A stretch of DNA of 64,000 bases, taken from assembly GCA_024867545.1 (NCBI GenBank), contig JANFNE010000045.1:62001-126000 (forward strand), written 5' to 3'. The notes below the pieces were generated by a model that had not been told where the DNA came from, made no database searches, and worked only from the letters and a program-made list of their open reading frames with translations. The translations under genes and the position numbers were made by a program. Position 1 is the stretch's first letter. Every line of letters begins with the position of its first letter. This DNA is from Phytopythium helicoides. Its lineage: Eukaryota; Oomycota; Peronosporomycetes; Pythiales; Pythiaceae. Below are positions 43,205 to 52,336 of the stretch, piece after piece.

Positions 43205-45484
43205 ATGCACTCTCTCGCTACACTTCTAGCACTTGGTGCACTCGCCCGAACAACAAAAGCCACGTTTCTCGAGTCAAATGCCTCAACAGAGGCCCGAACC
43301 ATCGTTTTCCTGGGCCAAGCCGACGAAGGCGAGTGCAGCTGGAGTCCCAATAGCGAAGGATTCTCGTGCGGATGGTCTGAGATCGGCGAGGGAGAAACAT
43401 CGTTGAACCTCAAGACCGACTGTGGTGTGACGGCACCAGTCCCGCGAGACACCTATGTGGGCGATAAACGTACCAACACGGGCGACGATGGCGAAGATGG
43501 ACCAACTGGTCCCCACATCGAAATCACGGCGACCAACAAGGGCGACTCGGCCGACACGACCACAAAGAAGTCGACTTGGGTCAACTATGTGACTTCGCCC
43601 GGCGCACTCGAGGAGGAAGTCACTTTTACTTCCTTTGGTCTCTATGACCTCCGTCTAACTGCGACGGACTACAAAGGCTCGGCCACATGCGATGGGTGCA
43701 TCGCTATCGTTGATGATGTCCCACCAACGCCAAAAAACCCGTGCGGCACATTGCCCGAGGAGGACACCCTCGATTATAGCATAGTCAATTTCGAGGCGGC
43801 ACAAGGCAAGGAATCCACCTTTTCGTCTTTTTACAGCACTGACAATGTCAACAACAACTATGCCGACGATGATGAGACTACTGGTACGAACGAGCGGTGC
43901 GATGACAAGACGGCGCAGCAACAAGACTTCTTCTCGTCGACTTCTACAGACCTAACATTCGATGACGATTCCTACGATACCGTATGCTTCGGCACCGATT
44001 CGTTCGTGTCGGACTTGAAGGCAGCAATGACAGGGCAACTGACTTCGAATCCGGTGAATATCGAGATGACTCAAGACACTCTGGACGCTCTCGAGTGCAA
44101 GCGCTGCTGTTCCAAGTCGGTGACGCTCAAAGAGTACTACTACGATTTCGAGTGCGGAACGAGTGTGGAGGATACTCCTCGACCGAAGCAAGGCGATTCG
44201 GAGTGCTCACTGGGCCAGTGCCTGACGATGCCTCCCCAGTCGATGATCTCGTCAACTGTCAGCCGTTCGGACACAGCGACTACGAAGACAGCGACTACTA
44301 TCTCTGGACTACCGGCATCGCCTGCTGTGACACCGAGTGACACTGATATCCACTACAGCTTTCCATGCGAGTCGTTTGACTCAGACGACGCGGGCTGTCT
44401 GTTGAGCCCGACGCTGAGCGATATGCTGACAACGACAAGCAAATGGGTGTCGGATGATTCGCCGGCGACTACTTACGTGTTCTGGAGGTACAAGATTGAT
44501 GACGGGGACTGGCAAGCGTGGAGTGACAGCAACACCGTTGGGTTGTCAAAGGGTTCAACCACTGTGCATGTTGAGGGCTGGTCGCACTGCGGTCAGGTCG
44601 CGAGCACGGATTTCACCGTGTACGCTCATCTGCAGAATCCGATCCCCGATGTATGCGCCTCGTTCGAGGCCATGTTTACTGAGATCAAGGCGAATGAAGA
44701 AGACGGCGACACGTGCGCATATATGGACAGCGACTTTTTTGCTGTCAAGTTCGAGTACGACAGTGACGACGATACGACTACACACGAAGAAGGGAAAGTC
44801 AAGGGCCATTTCAGTGAATTGGTGTGCTCCGTCACAGTGAAAGCGCAGGGTGCATCAGGGGTTTCTGCTCATGAGTGGTTCACTGAGGCTGCTACAGACA
44901 ACGAGATCGATGTGAGTAAAGAGGCTGCATTCGAGCTCGTGCAGGACCCCAAGACAGTTGCATTTACTGAAGTTGAGATCTCATGCGACTTTGATTTCGC
45001 TTACTACGACTCAACTGTCACTCCGGACCCAAAGACTTGTCCGGTGACGTTTACGAAAGAGGACTGTGCTTCGCCGTCGATGACTCTACCCAACGGGGAC
45101 CCTGTGTGCTCGGATGATGCGTGCTTGGGGTCCAACAATGCTGCTCTGTTTGAGGCGTGCGATGGCACTGTATTCTCTGGTAGTGCCACGGCGACGGAAA
45201 TGACGACTACTGCGACGACTTGCTGCACCGAATGCGATATCGAACTCGGCTGCAATGCGATTTCCGGGTCCAGCTCAGTGAAGCGCTGCGAGATGCCTCC
45301 GGACGTAGTGTTGATGGCTGCGGCTACAGATGCGACGATGTTGAGCTCCAATTCGATGACTACGGTTGTGCTCGGTGCGAGTGCGGTCGGCGCGATCGTG
45401 GCTCTCTTGGTAGCTCGACGCCGCGCCGAGTCAGCTGCGCGTGAGAAGGCTGAGAATGACGTGTATTACCCGCTCCTGGAGTAG
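43205..45484 (+). CDS. Secreted/type I membrane protein, Cys-rich, unknown function
   Basis: A single exon of 759 aa. A signal peptide (MHSLATLLALGALARTTKA) is followed by a long acidic, Thr/Ser/Asp-rich ectodomain with about 30 cysteines, a beta-sandwich-like segment (TFTSFGLYDLRLTATDYKG, reminiscent of PKD or Ig-like folds) and a C-terminal Cys cluster (TTCCTECDIELGCN). One membrane helix (MTTVVLGASAVGAIVALLVA) precedes RRRAES and a 20-residue tail ending VYYPLLE, which holds a YxxL-type and a di-leucine sorting signal. I do not recognise a named family. It is probably a surface or endolysosomal glycoprotein. It is convergent with the GH3 gene. Confidence 0.85.
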   Translation: MHSLATLLALGALARTTKATFLESNASTEARTIVFLGQADEGECSWSPNSEGFSCGWSEIGEGETSLNLKTDCGVTAPVPRDTYVGDKRTNTGDDGEDGPTGPHIEITATNKGDSADTTTKKSTWVNYVTSPGALEEEVTFTSFGLYDLRLTATDYKGSATCDGCIAIVDDVPPTPKNPCGTLPEEDTLDYSIVNFEAAQGKESTFSSFYSTDNVNNNYADDDETTGTNERCDDKTAQQQDFFSSTSTDLTFDDDSYDTVCFGTDSFVSDLKAAMTGQLTSNPVNIEMTQDTLDALECKRCCSKSVTLKEYYYDFECGTSVEDTPRPKQGDSECSLGQCLTMPPQSMISSTVSRSDTATTKTATTISGLPASPAVTPSDTDIHYSFPCESFDSDDAGCLLSPTLSDMLTTTSKWVSDDSPATTYVFWRYKIDDGDWQAWSDSNTVGLSKGSTTVHVEGWSHCGQVASTDFTVYAHLQNPIPDVCASFEAMFTEIKANEEDGDTCAYMDSDFFAVKFEYDSDDDTTTHEEGKVKGHFSELVCSVTVKAQGASGVSAHEWFTEAATDNEIDVSKEAAFELVQDPKTVAFTEVEISCDFDFAYYDSTVTPDPKTCPVTFTKEDCASPSMTLPNGDPVCSDDACLGSNNAALFEACDGTVFSGSATATEMTTTATTCCTECDIELGCNAISGSSSVKRCEMPPDVVLMAAATDATMLSSNSMTTVVLGASAVGAIVALLVARRRAESAAREKAENDVYYPLLE

Positions 45485-45878
45485 ATACTCAGTTAGCCGC
45501 CTAGGGTGACACGCTTGCTGTTTGCTGCACATGAATCACATGCCTCTAATTGCATTTACATTCGTTGCACTGGATGCTAAGTCTGCTGTTGTTTTGAGTT
45601 GGAAATGAAGAATGTTTCAAATGTAATGCGAGGACAGCTGCACAGGACTTTCAAGCCGTTCTGAAACCCTCGAGGTTAACGCGGATCTTCGTGGCTCGTG
45701 TGTTGGACACGACCTGTCCTTCCCGGAGCGGATCATTTCCATTTTCGGTCGTTTGAATCGCTTTCTCACGTTGGCAATGGATGTGATCTGTGAAGATTTT
45801 GGTACATTGACGCTTACATGATCGTCGCGGCACAGACCGACATCATTGACTACAGTTGCCATCATGCTACACGTTGTC
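45485..45878. other. Convergent 3' spacer
   Basis: 394 bp between the ends of the 759-aa gene and the GH3 gene. Only short, unconvincing frames were seen. Confidence 0.6.
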
Positions 45879-48239
45879 TTACTTGCGAGAAAAGCTCTCG
45901 ACCGTGACAACAGTACTGTCGTTCAGGCTGAACGTCGTGATGCCCGTAGACAGCGTGAATGACGCACACAGCGGGCTGGTAATCGAGTTATACACGTTGC
46001 AGTCCGTCTCGGGCTTGATGGCGACCACGAACTGTCCGTCTTCAGCCACCTGGTTAAACCCATTGCCGATCTGAGGGTCGTACACGCTCCAGTCGTCAGC
46101 TGTTAGCGTGAACGTCACCTTCTTAGACACACCGGGGTTGAGGCTGATCTTCTGGAATTTGCGCAGCATCTTAACCTCCGGCACCGAGATCGTGCGGTAC
46201 GGCTGGATCACGAACAGCATCACCGTCTCCTTGCCGGCGACCTTCCCAGAGTTGGTGACCACGACTGAGACTGTGATCGAGTCGGAAGGACCGGTCACTG
46301 TCGTCTTGCTAAGCTTCAGACTTGAGTACGAGAACGTTGTGTAGCTGAGACCCGTGCCGAAGTCCCACTGCATCTGGCAGTAGCCCGAAGAGCACTGCGT
46401 CGACACTCGGTGATTGTACGGAATCATAATGTTGGCCTCGTCCTTCGGGTAGGTCAGCGGCAGACGTCCGCTAGGGTTCACCTCGCCGTACAGGATCTCT
46501 GCCATCGCTTGACCTCCCTGCTCACAAGCCAAAAGACCGTGCACAACAGCGCTCACGGCATTCGGCAGCGATCCGAGAAGGCGAGGACGACCCTCGAATA
46601 GCACCAGAATGACCTTCGTACCAGTTGAAGCAAGCTGCGTGACGTATTCGATTTGACCGGCAGGAAGTGCCAGGTCATCAATGTCACCAGGCTTCTCGGC
46701 GTACGAGGCCTCTCCAATGACCGCAATCGTGTATTCTGCCTGTGCAGCGTACTGCTTGGCAGTCGCGAGGTCAGCTGCAGAGTACGTTCCATCGGCAGCA
46801 AGACCGTTGAAGTAGGTGAACGACCCGTTGCCCGCGACCTTCTCCATGCCCTCCTTGACCGAGATGCCGTGCGGGAACATCTCGTTTCCGGAGTACCCCT
46901 GCCAACGCACGCTCCAACCGCCACACTGGTAGCCAATGTTGTCCGCCGAGTGACCCGTGAGGAAGACCGATGCGTCCTTGGCAAGCGGAAGCACACCACC
47001 GTCGTTCTTGAGCAGCACAATTGATTCGCGGGCAAGATTGAGGGCCGATGCGACGTCGTCGGCGCTACCGACTGTCTTGACGTTGTCCGCACCCGGCACA
47101 GGCGTGTCGTAGAGGCCGAGTTTGAGCTTCATCTTGATAATGCGCTTGGCAGATTCACGCAGTCGGTCCTCGTACTCTGGAAAACTGTCGAGCATTGACT
47201 GAGCGTAGTCGATGAAGGTCGACGTGTATGGCACCATGCTCATATCGAGCGAGGTGTGCGACAGTGCCATGCGCACAGCCTCCTCGTACGTGTCGACAAC
47301 GCGGTGCCAGTCCTTGAGGTTGTTGATCTCAGCCCAGTCCGTCACCACGACACCCTCAAAGGCAAGATCAGCGCGGATGAGGTCCAGTAGGATCTTCGAG
47401 TTGGCTACCACTGGGATGCCGTTGATTGAGATGTAGTTCTCCATGGTGGACATGGCACCGGCGGCAATGCCAGCCTTGAACGGCGGTACGAAGTAGTTGA
47501 GCAGGTCAAAGTCGGCCATGGTCACGCCATCGCGGTCGTGACCTGTGGGCGTCTTCGAGTAGCCCACGAAGTGCTTCATGCATGCAGCAGTCTGGTTGTT
47601 GCTCTGCAAGCCGCGGATGACGGCGTCGGCCATGACGGAGGCTAGGTACGGGTCCTCGCCGAATGTCTCGAAGGTGCGAGCCCACAGCGGGTTCTGCGAG
47701 ATATCGAGGATGGGGCCGAAGACCCAGGGGATGCCTGCAGCCTCGGTGTCCTTGCCCGTGACGCGACCCATCTCGTAGACCAGGTCCGGGTTGAAGGACG
47801 CAGCACCGTTGATCTGCTGGCCGAACAGCGTGGCATTCTGCACGTAGATGGCTCCGTGCACCGAGTCGATGCCGTAGACCATGGGGATGCCGGTCTCCTC
47901 CATGGTGATCTCTTGGATGCGCGTGATGAGCGCGCGCCACTCGCTCACGGACCACAGATACTCGCCGTTGACCTTGCTTGAGAAGGGCGAGTTGAGGTAC
48001 GAGCCCACGTACTTCTTGGCGTACGAGCGCACGGAGTCCTCGTTAAGGGAGTAGTCGCTGTTGATGATTGCACTGATGTCGATCTGCGTCATTTGGCCGA
48101 GCACCTGGGCAACGGAGAAGTCTGCCACAATGGCTTGTGCCTTGGCCTCGAGCGTCGCATCATCGGCAGCCGACAGAGCGCTCGAGAGACGAGCGCTGAG
48201 CGCCAGCAGCGCCACAGGCAGCGTCCAATACTTGAACAT
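45879..48239 (-). CDS. Secreted GH3 beta-glucosidase / exo-beta-glucanase
   Basis: A single exon of 786 aa. Hydrolyses terminal beta-glucosyl residues, probably from cell-wall or host beta-glucans, outside the cell. A signal peptide (residues 1-22) is followed by the GH3 barrel with GIDSVHGA, FGEDPYL, KHFVGY and the nucleophile Asp at about 301 in GVVVTDW. The second domain has the likely acid/base Glu at about 515 in YAEKPGDIDD. A fibronectin III-like C-terminal domain (DFGTGLSYTTFSYSSLKL) completes the three-domain layout of plant ExoI-like enzymes. Several Asn-X-Ser/Thr sites fit secretion. The start is the ATG at 48237-48239. Exact substrate preference cannot be read from sequence. Confidence 0.95.
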   Translation of the reverse strand: MFKYWTLPVALLALSARLSSALSAADDATLEAKAQAIVADFSVAQVLGQMTQIDISAIINSDYSLNEDSVRSYAKKYVGSYLNSPFSSKVNGEYLWSVSEWRALITRIQEITMEETGIPMVYGIDSVHGAIYVQNATLFGQQINGAASFNPDLVYEMGRVTGKDTEAAGIPWVFGPILDISQNPLWARTFETFGEDPYLASVMADAVIRGLQSNNQTAACMKHFVGYSKTPTGHDRDGVTMADFDLLNYFVPPFKAGIAAGAMSTMENYISINGIPVVANSKILLDLIRADLAFEGVVVTDWAEINNLKDWHRVVDTYEEAVRMALSHTSLDMSMVPYTSTFIDYAQSMLDSFPEYEDRLRESAKRIIKMKLKLGLYDTPVPGADNVKTVGSADDVASALNLARESIVLLKNDGGVLPLAKDASVFLTGHSADNIGYQCGGWSVRWQGYSGNEMFPHGISVKEGMEKVAGNGSFTYFNGLAADGTYSAADLATAKQYAAQAEYTIAVIGEASYAEKPGDIDDLALPAGQIEYVTQLASTGTKVILVLFEGRPRLLGSLPNAVSAVVHGLLACEQGGQAMAEILYGEVNPSGRLPLTYPKDEANIMIPYNHRVSTQCSSGYCQMQWDFGTGLSYTTFSYSSLKLSKTTVTGPSDSITVSVVVTNSGKVAGKETVMLFVIQPYRTISVPEVKMLRKFQKISLNPGVSKKVTFTLTADDWSVYDPQIGNGFNQVAEDGQFVVAIKPETDCNVYNSITSPLCASFTLSTGITTFSLNDSTVVTVESFSRK

Positions 48240-49284
48240 CTCGAACTCTTGCGGTGGAGCTGTGGGCAGCGAGGCGAGTTACGGAATGGCATCGACGCGA
48301 AAGCCGCGAACTGCAGGCGGCGGAGGTAGGCGATGCGCGTGGTTGAAGTCGCGCGTAGCTGCTCGCGTTGTACGGTACGTGCAGCCACAGACCACTGGAT
48401 GGCGAGCGGTGCACAGCGTTTGCAGAGCCAGATAGCAGGTTCAACGTCTGAATCAGCCGCAGAGGCGGTATCGTCCAACTTCAACGCGAGTGGAGACGTC
48501 AACACAATGGCGAGAGGAGTGCTCGACATCTGCTCAGAGCTGCGGTGGGTGACTCTCTCCGCGGCCCATGGAGCTGCGATCTGGCCCAGAGCGAGCGATG
48601 GAGGCCGCTGGCATCGAGTGCTGCGAGGCCCAGCAGCATCAGCGAGGGTTCTCTCTGTTCGTGCTAGTCGAGACGCGGGATTCGCTTCGATAAGCACGTT
48701 AATCTCGCGGCGAGCGACTCGCCTGCGCTTGCGCCTCGCGGAGCTTCCCACTGGGAATCCGAGCGGGAAAGTGCGAACACCGACTCGGCTCCGAACAGCG
48801 CGCGTGTCGGCCTGATCGGCGAGCGATGAATCAAGTTGCCGCGCAGACCCCGCAGTCGCCAGTGGGACCGCGTAGAGTGCCTGCACCGCGTCCGTCCATG
48901 CCCAGCACCGCCGTTCGGGCCTTTGTGCATCGCTGGTTGCAGTTGCAGTGTGCCAGAACTGACTCAGGATGGGCTCCCTCCAACCTGGACGTCGCAGCGG
49001 TCTTGGGGCTGCATTGGTGCCGCATTTTGAGGGAGCTTTGGCTCCATCAACCAAGCTCCACTCTCATGTTCTAGGCTTGCTAGGCTGTGAGACAGCTGCT
49101 TGTGCGGCCTGTGGAGCGACGAGTGCAGTGCATGTCGAGGTGAGCCGGTCTGGATCGGGGCGGGAGACAGCTAGCAAAAATGCGAATAGGTGGTACAACA
49201 GGTGGTTGAATGCCCGGCACAGTTGCACCATCGCCTTTCGCCACCGACTGAGGCCACTTCAACTTGGGTTGTGCCGCTAGTCGG
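48240..49284. other. Intergenic upstream of GH3; no supported gene
   Basis: GH3 promoter region. Open frames exist on both strands (48333-48815 plus; minus frames overlapping the GH3 start), but they are Arg/Ser-rich and overlap a certain gene, so I treat them as chance. Confidence 0.5.
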
Positions 49285-49385
49285 TGCACTTAAAGCCAAT
49301 CGCTTCGTTCCTCTTGATCTGTTCGACCGCAACGCCAAGCTTTCTCTACACATCATTGTTGTCTTCTGTTCGACTTCAGGCGCGC
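49285..49385 (+). pseudogene. Stray copy of the MFS transporter first exon
   Basis: The stretch encoding LDLFDRNAKLSLHIIVVFC parallels the first exon of the transporter at 50212 (LDLFDHNVKLVFLFTVVFW) in both protein and DNA and is likewise followed by TTCAGG. No transporter body follows it before the next copy. It looks like the remains of a tandem duplication. Confidence 0.55.
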
Positions 49386-50211
49386 CATTCGTTTGCAGCA
49401 TGGAAGGTGTTCGCTTGCCGTCCCGATTGAACGAATCGGGAGTAGCATCGAATCACAAACACCATCCCATTCACTTCCTGGATCGTGTATCGAGTCTTGT
49501 ACGTTGGTTCTCATCAATCTTGATGGTAACATTGTGCGTACTGGCCTGGATGATCTCGTTCGGCTGCAAACATGAACTCCCCATCCTTCGGCCAATCACT
49601 ATCGTAACTCGGTATCAGTAGCTGTTTCTCTGTGTGGCGCTCATCTCAAAGATAGGTGTGCAACGCGGCCCACGAGCTGTTCTCGGCTTCAGAAAGTGGT
49701 GTTTGGTGGCGTGATTCAGACTCGTTGGTTCTCTCGGAACCTGTTGACCCATAGGAACCGTACCTGGAAACACTCCATTTTCCTTTGTGACTCGGTGACC
49801 AACAGGATTGACAATTGAGTCGTGTATCTGATTACCACCACCAACGCAAACTCCAATGTCCGCGCGCGGGTTGGTGAACCGCAACCTCCTTGGGATCTCG
49901 CGCAGGTTTGTAAACTTTCACGAAATCTTGTCGACTTGCTCTCTGAAAGCCTCACGACCTCACATCAATGTCTACTGAAACCACGTCGTGAGCTAGAGCA
50001 TTGACACCCTAAGCAGCATGTGGGCATCGCTTGACGGTCATATACATGTGCCTGCTTCTGCTTCTGCCCACTGACGACGAACGGCAGGTATGCAATGCTG
50101 TGCTGATCCTTGCAGCCCTTGATACCACTTGGCAACGCACTTGAAGCGTCGCGAAGATCTTGCAACTGCCGCAGCGGGGATCGAACAGGTCGACAAGTGC
50201 GCCAATTGGCC
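49386..50211. other. Intergenic upstream of the MFS gene
   Basis: Only short frames were seen. An upstream in-frame ATG for the transporter exists at 50110 and would add 34 aa. Confidence 0.5.
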
Positions 50212-51803
50212 ATGTGGAGCGCCACGCTTGACCTGTTTGACCACAACGTCAAGCTCGTGTTCCTCTTCACCGTCGTCTTCTGGTGCGCCTTCAGGTGCGT
50301 CGTGTGTGTATCGCTATAGATCGAGTGCGTCCCCACATCGTGAGCTCACTTCGCTGGCATCGCTTCAGCATCCTCTCTCAGCAACTGCTTGCAGCGTTTG
50401 TGCTGCTCTCGACCGGCTCGAATGAGACCGTGGGGGTTGTCAAGGGAGTCCAAGCACTTGCGCAGCTGCTTTGCGCGATTCCTGCAGGCTGCGCGGCTGA
50501 TCTTCTTCGACGCGACCGCACACTGAGAGCCGCAGGAGTAGTTGGTGTGGTCGCAGCGCTGCTCACGTGTGCTGCCTTCTACTTCTCCCAGATGAGTCTG
50601 ATCTATGCAAGCTTCGTATTGTGGGGGGCCTTTTTGTCGCTTTGCAGCCCAGCTATGGACGCGCTGCTTGCCGACTCGGTGCCCACGGGTCAGCGCTCTT
50701 TATCCTTTATGCTTAAGCATGTTATGCTTAATGTCGCGCTCGTCGTGAGCCCGTTCTGCGCCATTTTGCTCTTCTGGAAATACGGCAACACCTGGGAGCT
50801 CGATTCGCTTCGACCCGTGCTTCTGTTTGGTGCGTTGCTTGCAGCTCTCTCAATGATTGCGTTGTTTCAGTTCAACGACGATTTTGCCTTTGAAAACCGC
50901 CAACGCGTGCTGGCTGTTGAGCGCGAACTCTGGTCTATCGAACGGAACTTTGACCCTGAGTTCAGCGACGGTGTTAGCCCAGTCGGTAGCGCTGATGGAG
51001 CATCCGTTCCGAGTCTCTCAACAAGCTCCAGCAGAGCAGTCACTTCTCCAAGTGAGTTCTCTCGCCTGCTTCTATCACCAACAGCCATGAGTGGCGGGTA
51101 CAAGTCTCCTCATTCTGCGATTGATGAATGCTGTGAAGACGGCATAACCGAATCACCCATTGCAGACAAAGATCTACCACCAACGCGACCAGTTTCGGTC
51201 TGCTGCGGATTGCTAAACACCTCCCATGTTCCCTACATGCTATTTGCCTCAGATTTTGTGATCAGCAATGCGGTGGGGCTCGTGACAACTTTTTTCCCAC
51301 TCTTCTTATACACAGAATTTTCGCTTTCGCCGATTGAGCTCCAAGTTCTGTTCGTACTCCAGCCGATGTGTATCGCTGTCTGCTCGTTGTTTGCCCAGCA
51401 AATCGCGACTTGCACCACAAGGATGCCTGTAATTGTCGCCTCACGGCTCATCGGGACAATTTCCCTGGCTATGATGGCTGTACTGCACCGCGTCGAGCTC
51501 CAATGCGCGATGCTCTTGGTTCGAGAGGCATTCACACAGTGCACAAATCCGTTGAGGCAGTCACTACTAATGGACTTCGTCGCCAAAGACTATCGTGCGC
51601 GATGGAACTCGCTTGAAGGCTTGTCCATGTTTTCATGGGCAGGAAGTGCAATTCTCGGAGGCTTCGTCATTGACATGTATGGCTACCGATTTTGCTTCTT
51701 GGTTGCTGCTGGAGTGAGTGTTCTCGGGATATTGATGGAGATGCTGCTTATTCCTCTCACCCGACACATTCCGAAGACGCACTTGCAAGTCAGCCGACAG
51801 TAG
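50212..51803 (+). CDS. Major facilitator superfamily transporter
   Basis: Two exons (50212-50294 and 50369-51803, 74-nt intron) give 505 aa. About eleven to twelve hydrophobic helices are visible in two halves, separated by a long cytosolic loop (about residues 205-300) rich in Ser and Pro. The MFS loop between helices 2 and 3 reads GCAADLLRRDRTLR. The second-half equivalent reads QQIATCTTRMPVIV. The last helices contain GGFVIDMYGYRFCFLVAAG. The substrate is unknown. I chose the ATG at 50212 because the stray exon copy upstream shares homology only from this part; the ATG at 50110 is possible. Confidence 0.8.
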
Positions 51804-51965
51804 GTGCTAGTCAAGATCAAAAGAGGAATATATTGCTACATCACGGCCGATCGTTTTCAGAGTTATTAATGTGGTGAAAAGAGCTCATTGTAGAGGAGTC
51901 ACTCGACTGACTAGGTCACACAGGGAATGACTTGGTTAGTATCCAGGTATGTCAAAAGGTAAACC

Positions 51966-52328
51966 TTATCCGCCATAGACCAGGACTTTCGTTAGATGCT
52001 GGGTAGGATCAGCGTTGCTTGCCAAAAAGGCTTGTAGAGTTTCTTCAAACAACGAGTTAAGATCGACTCTAGCAAGATTCACACCGATGCTGCTAGTCAA
52101 ATAGTCGGAAATGGCCAATGTAGTTTGTCTCGGATCACCGTCAATCACGTAGGTTGGTGCCTCGGCACAGAGTATCAACCAAATCTGCGATCGGTTGTTT
52201 TTGTTTGGCGGCCATCGCCATATCGTAACGATCGTGACCGGATGCAAGTTGTCCCACTTCAACTTGTCCCAAAACTGGTCATTTCTTGTCGGTGTTTGGC
52301 GTCTTTTCAAGTCTCGATTGCGGCGCAT
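51966..52328 (-). CDS. Hypothetical small protein, start uncertain
   Basis: The C-terminal 70 residues read well as protein (DYLTSSIGVNLARVDLNSLF, then EETLQAFLASN and LTKVLVYGG) and end at a TAA at 51966-51968. The upstream part is Arg/Trp-rich and less convincing, and the open frame begins only about 10 bp from the opposite start of the LRRC49 model. The true start is therefore probably internal, or an intron exists. No family was recognised. Confidence 0.4.
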   Translation of the reverse strand: MRRNRDLKRRQTPTRNDQFWDKLKWDNLHPVTIVTIWRWPPNKNNRSQIWLILCAEAPTYVIDGDPRQTTLAISDYLTSSIGVNLARVDLNSLFEETLQAFLASNADPTQHLTKVLVYGG

Positions 52329-52336
52329 TGCTCACC

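Noticed and set aside
48089..49054. 321-codon minus-strand frame overlapping the GH3 start
   Set aside because: Overlaps the certain GH3 signal peptide in another frame and is Arg/Ser-rich; no homology recognised.
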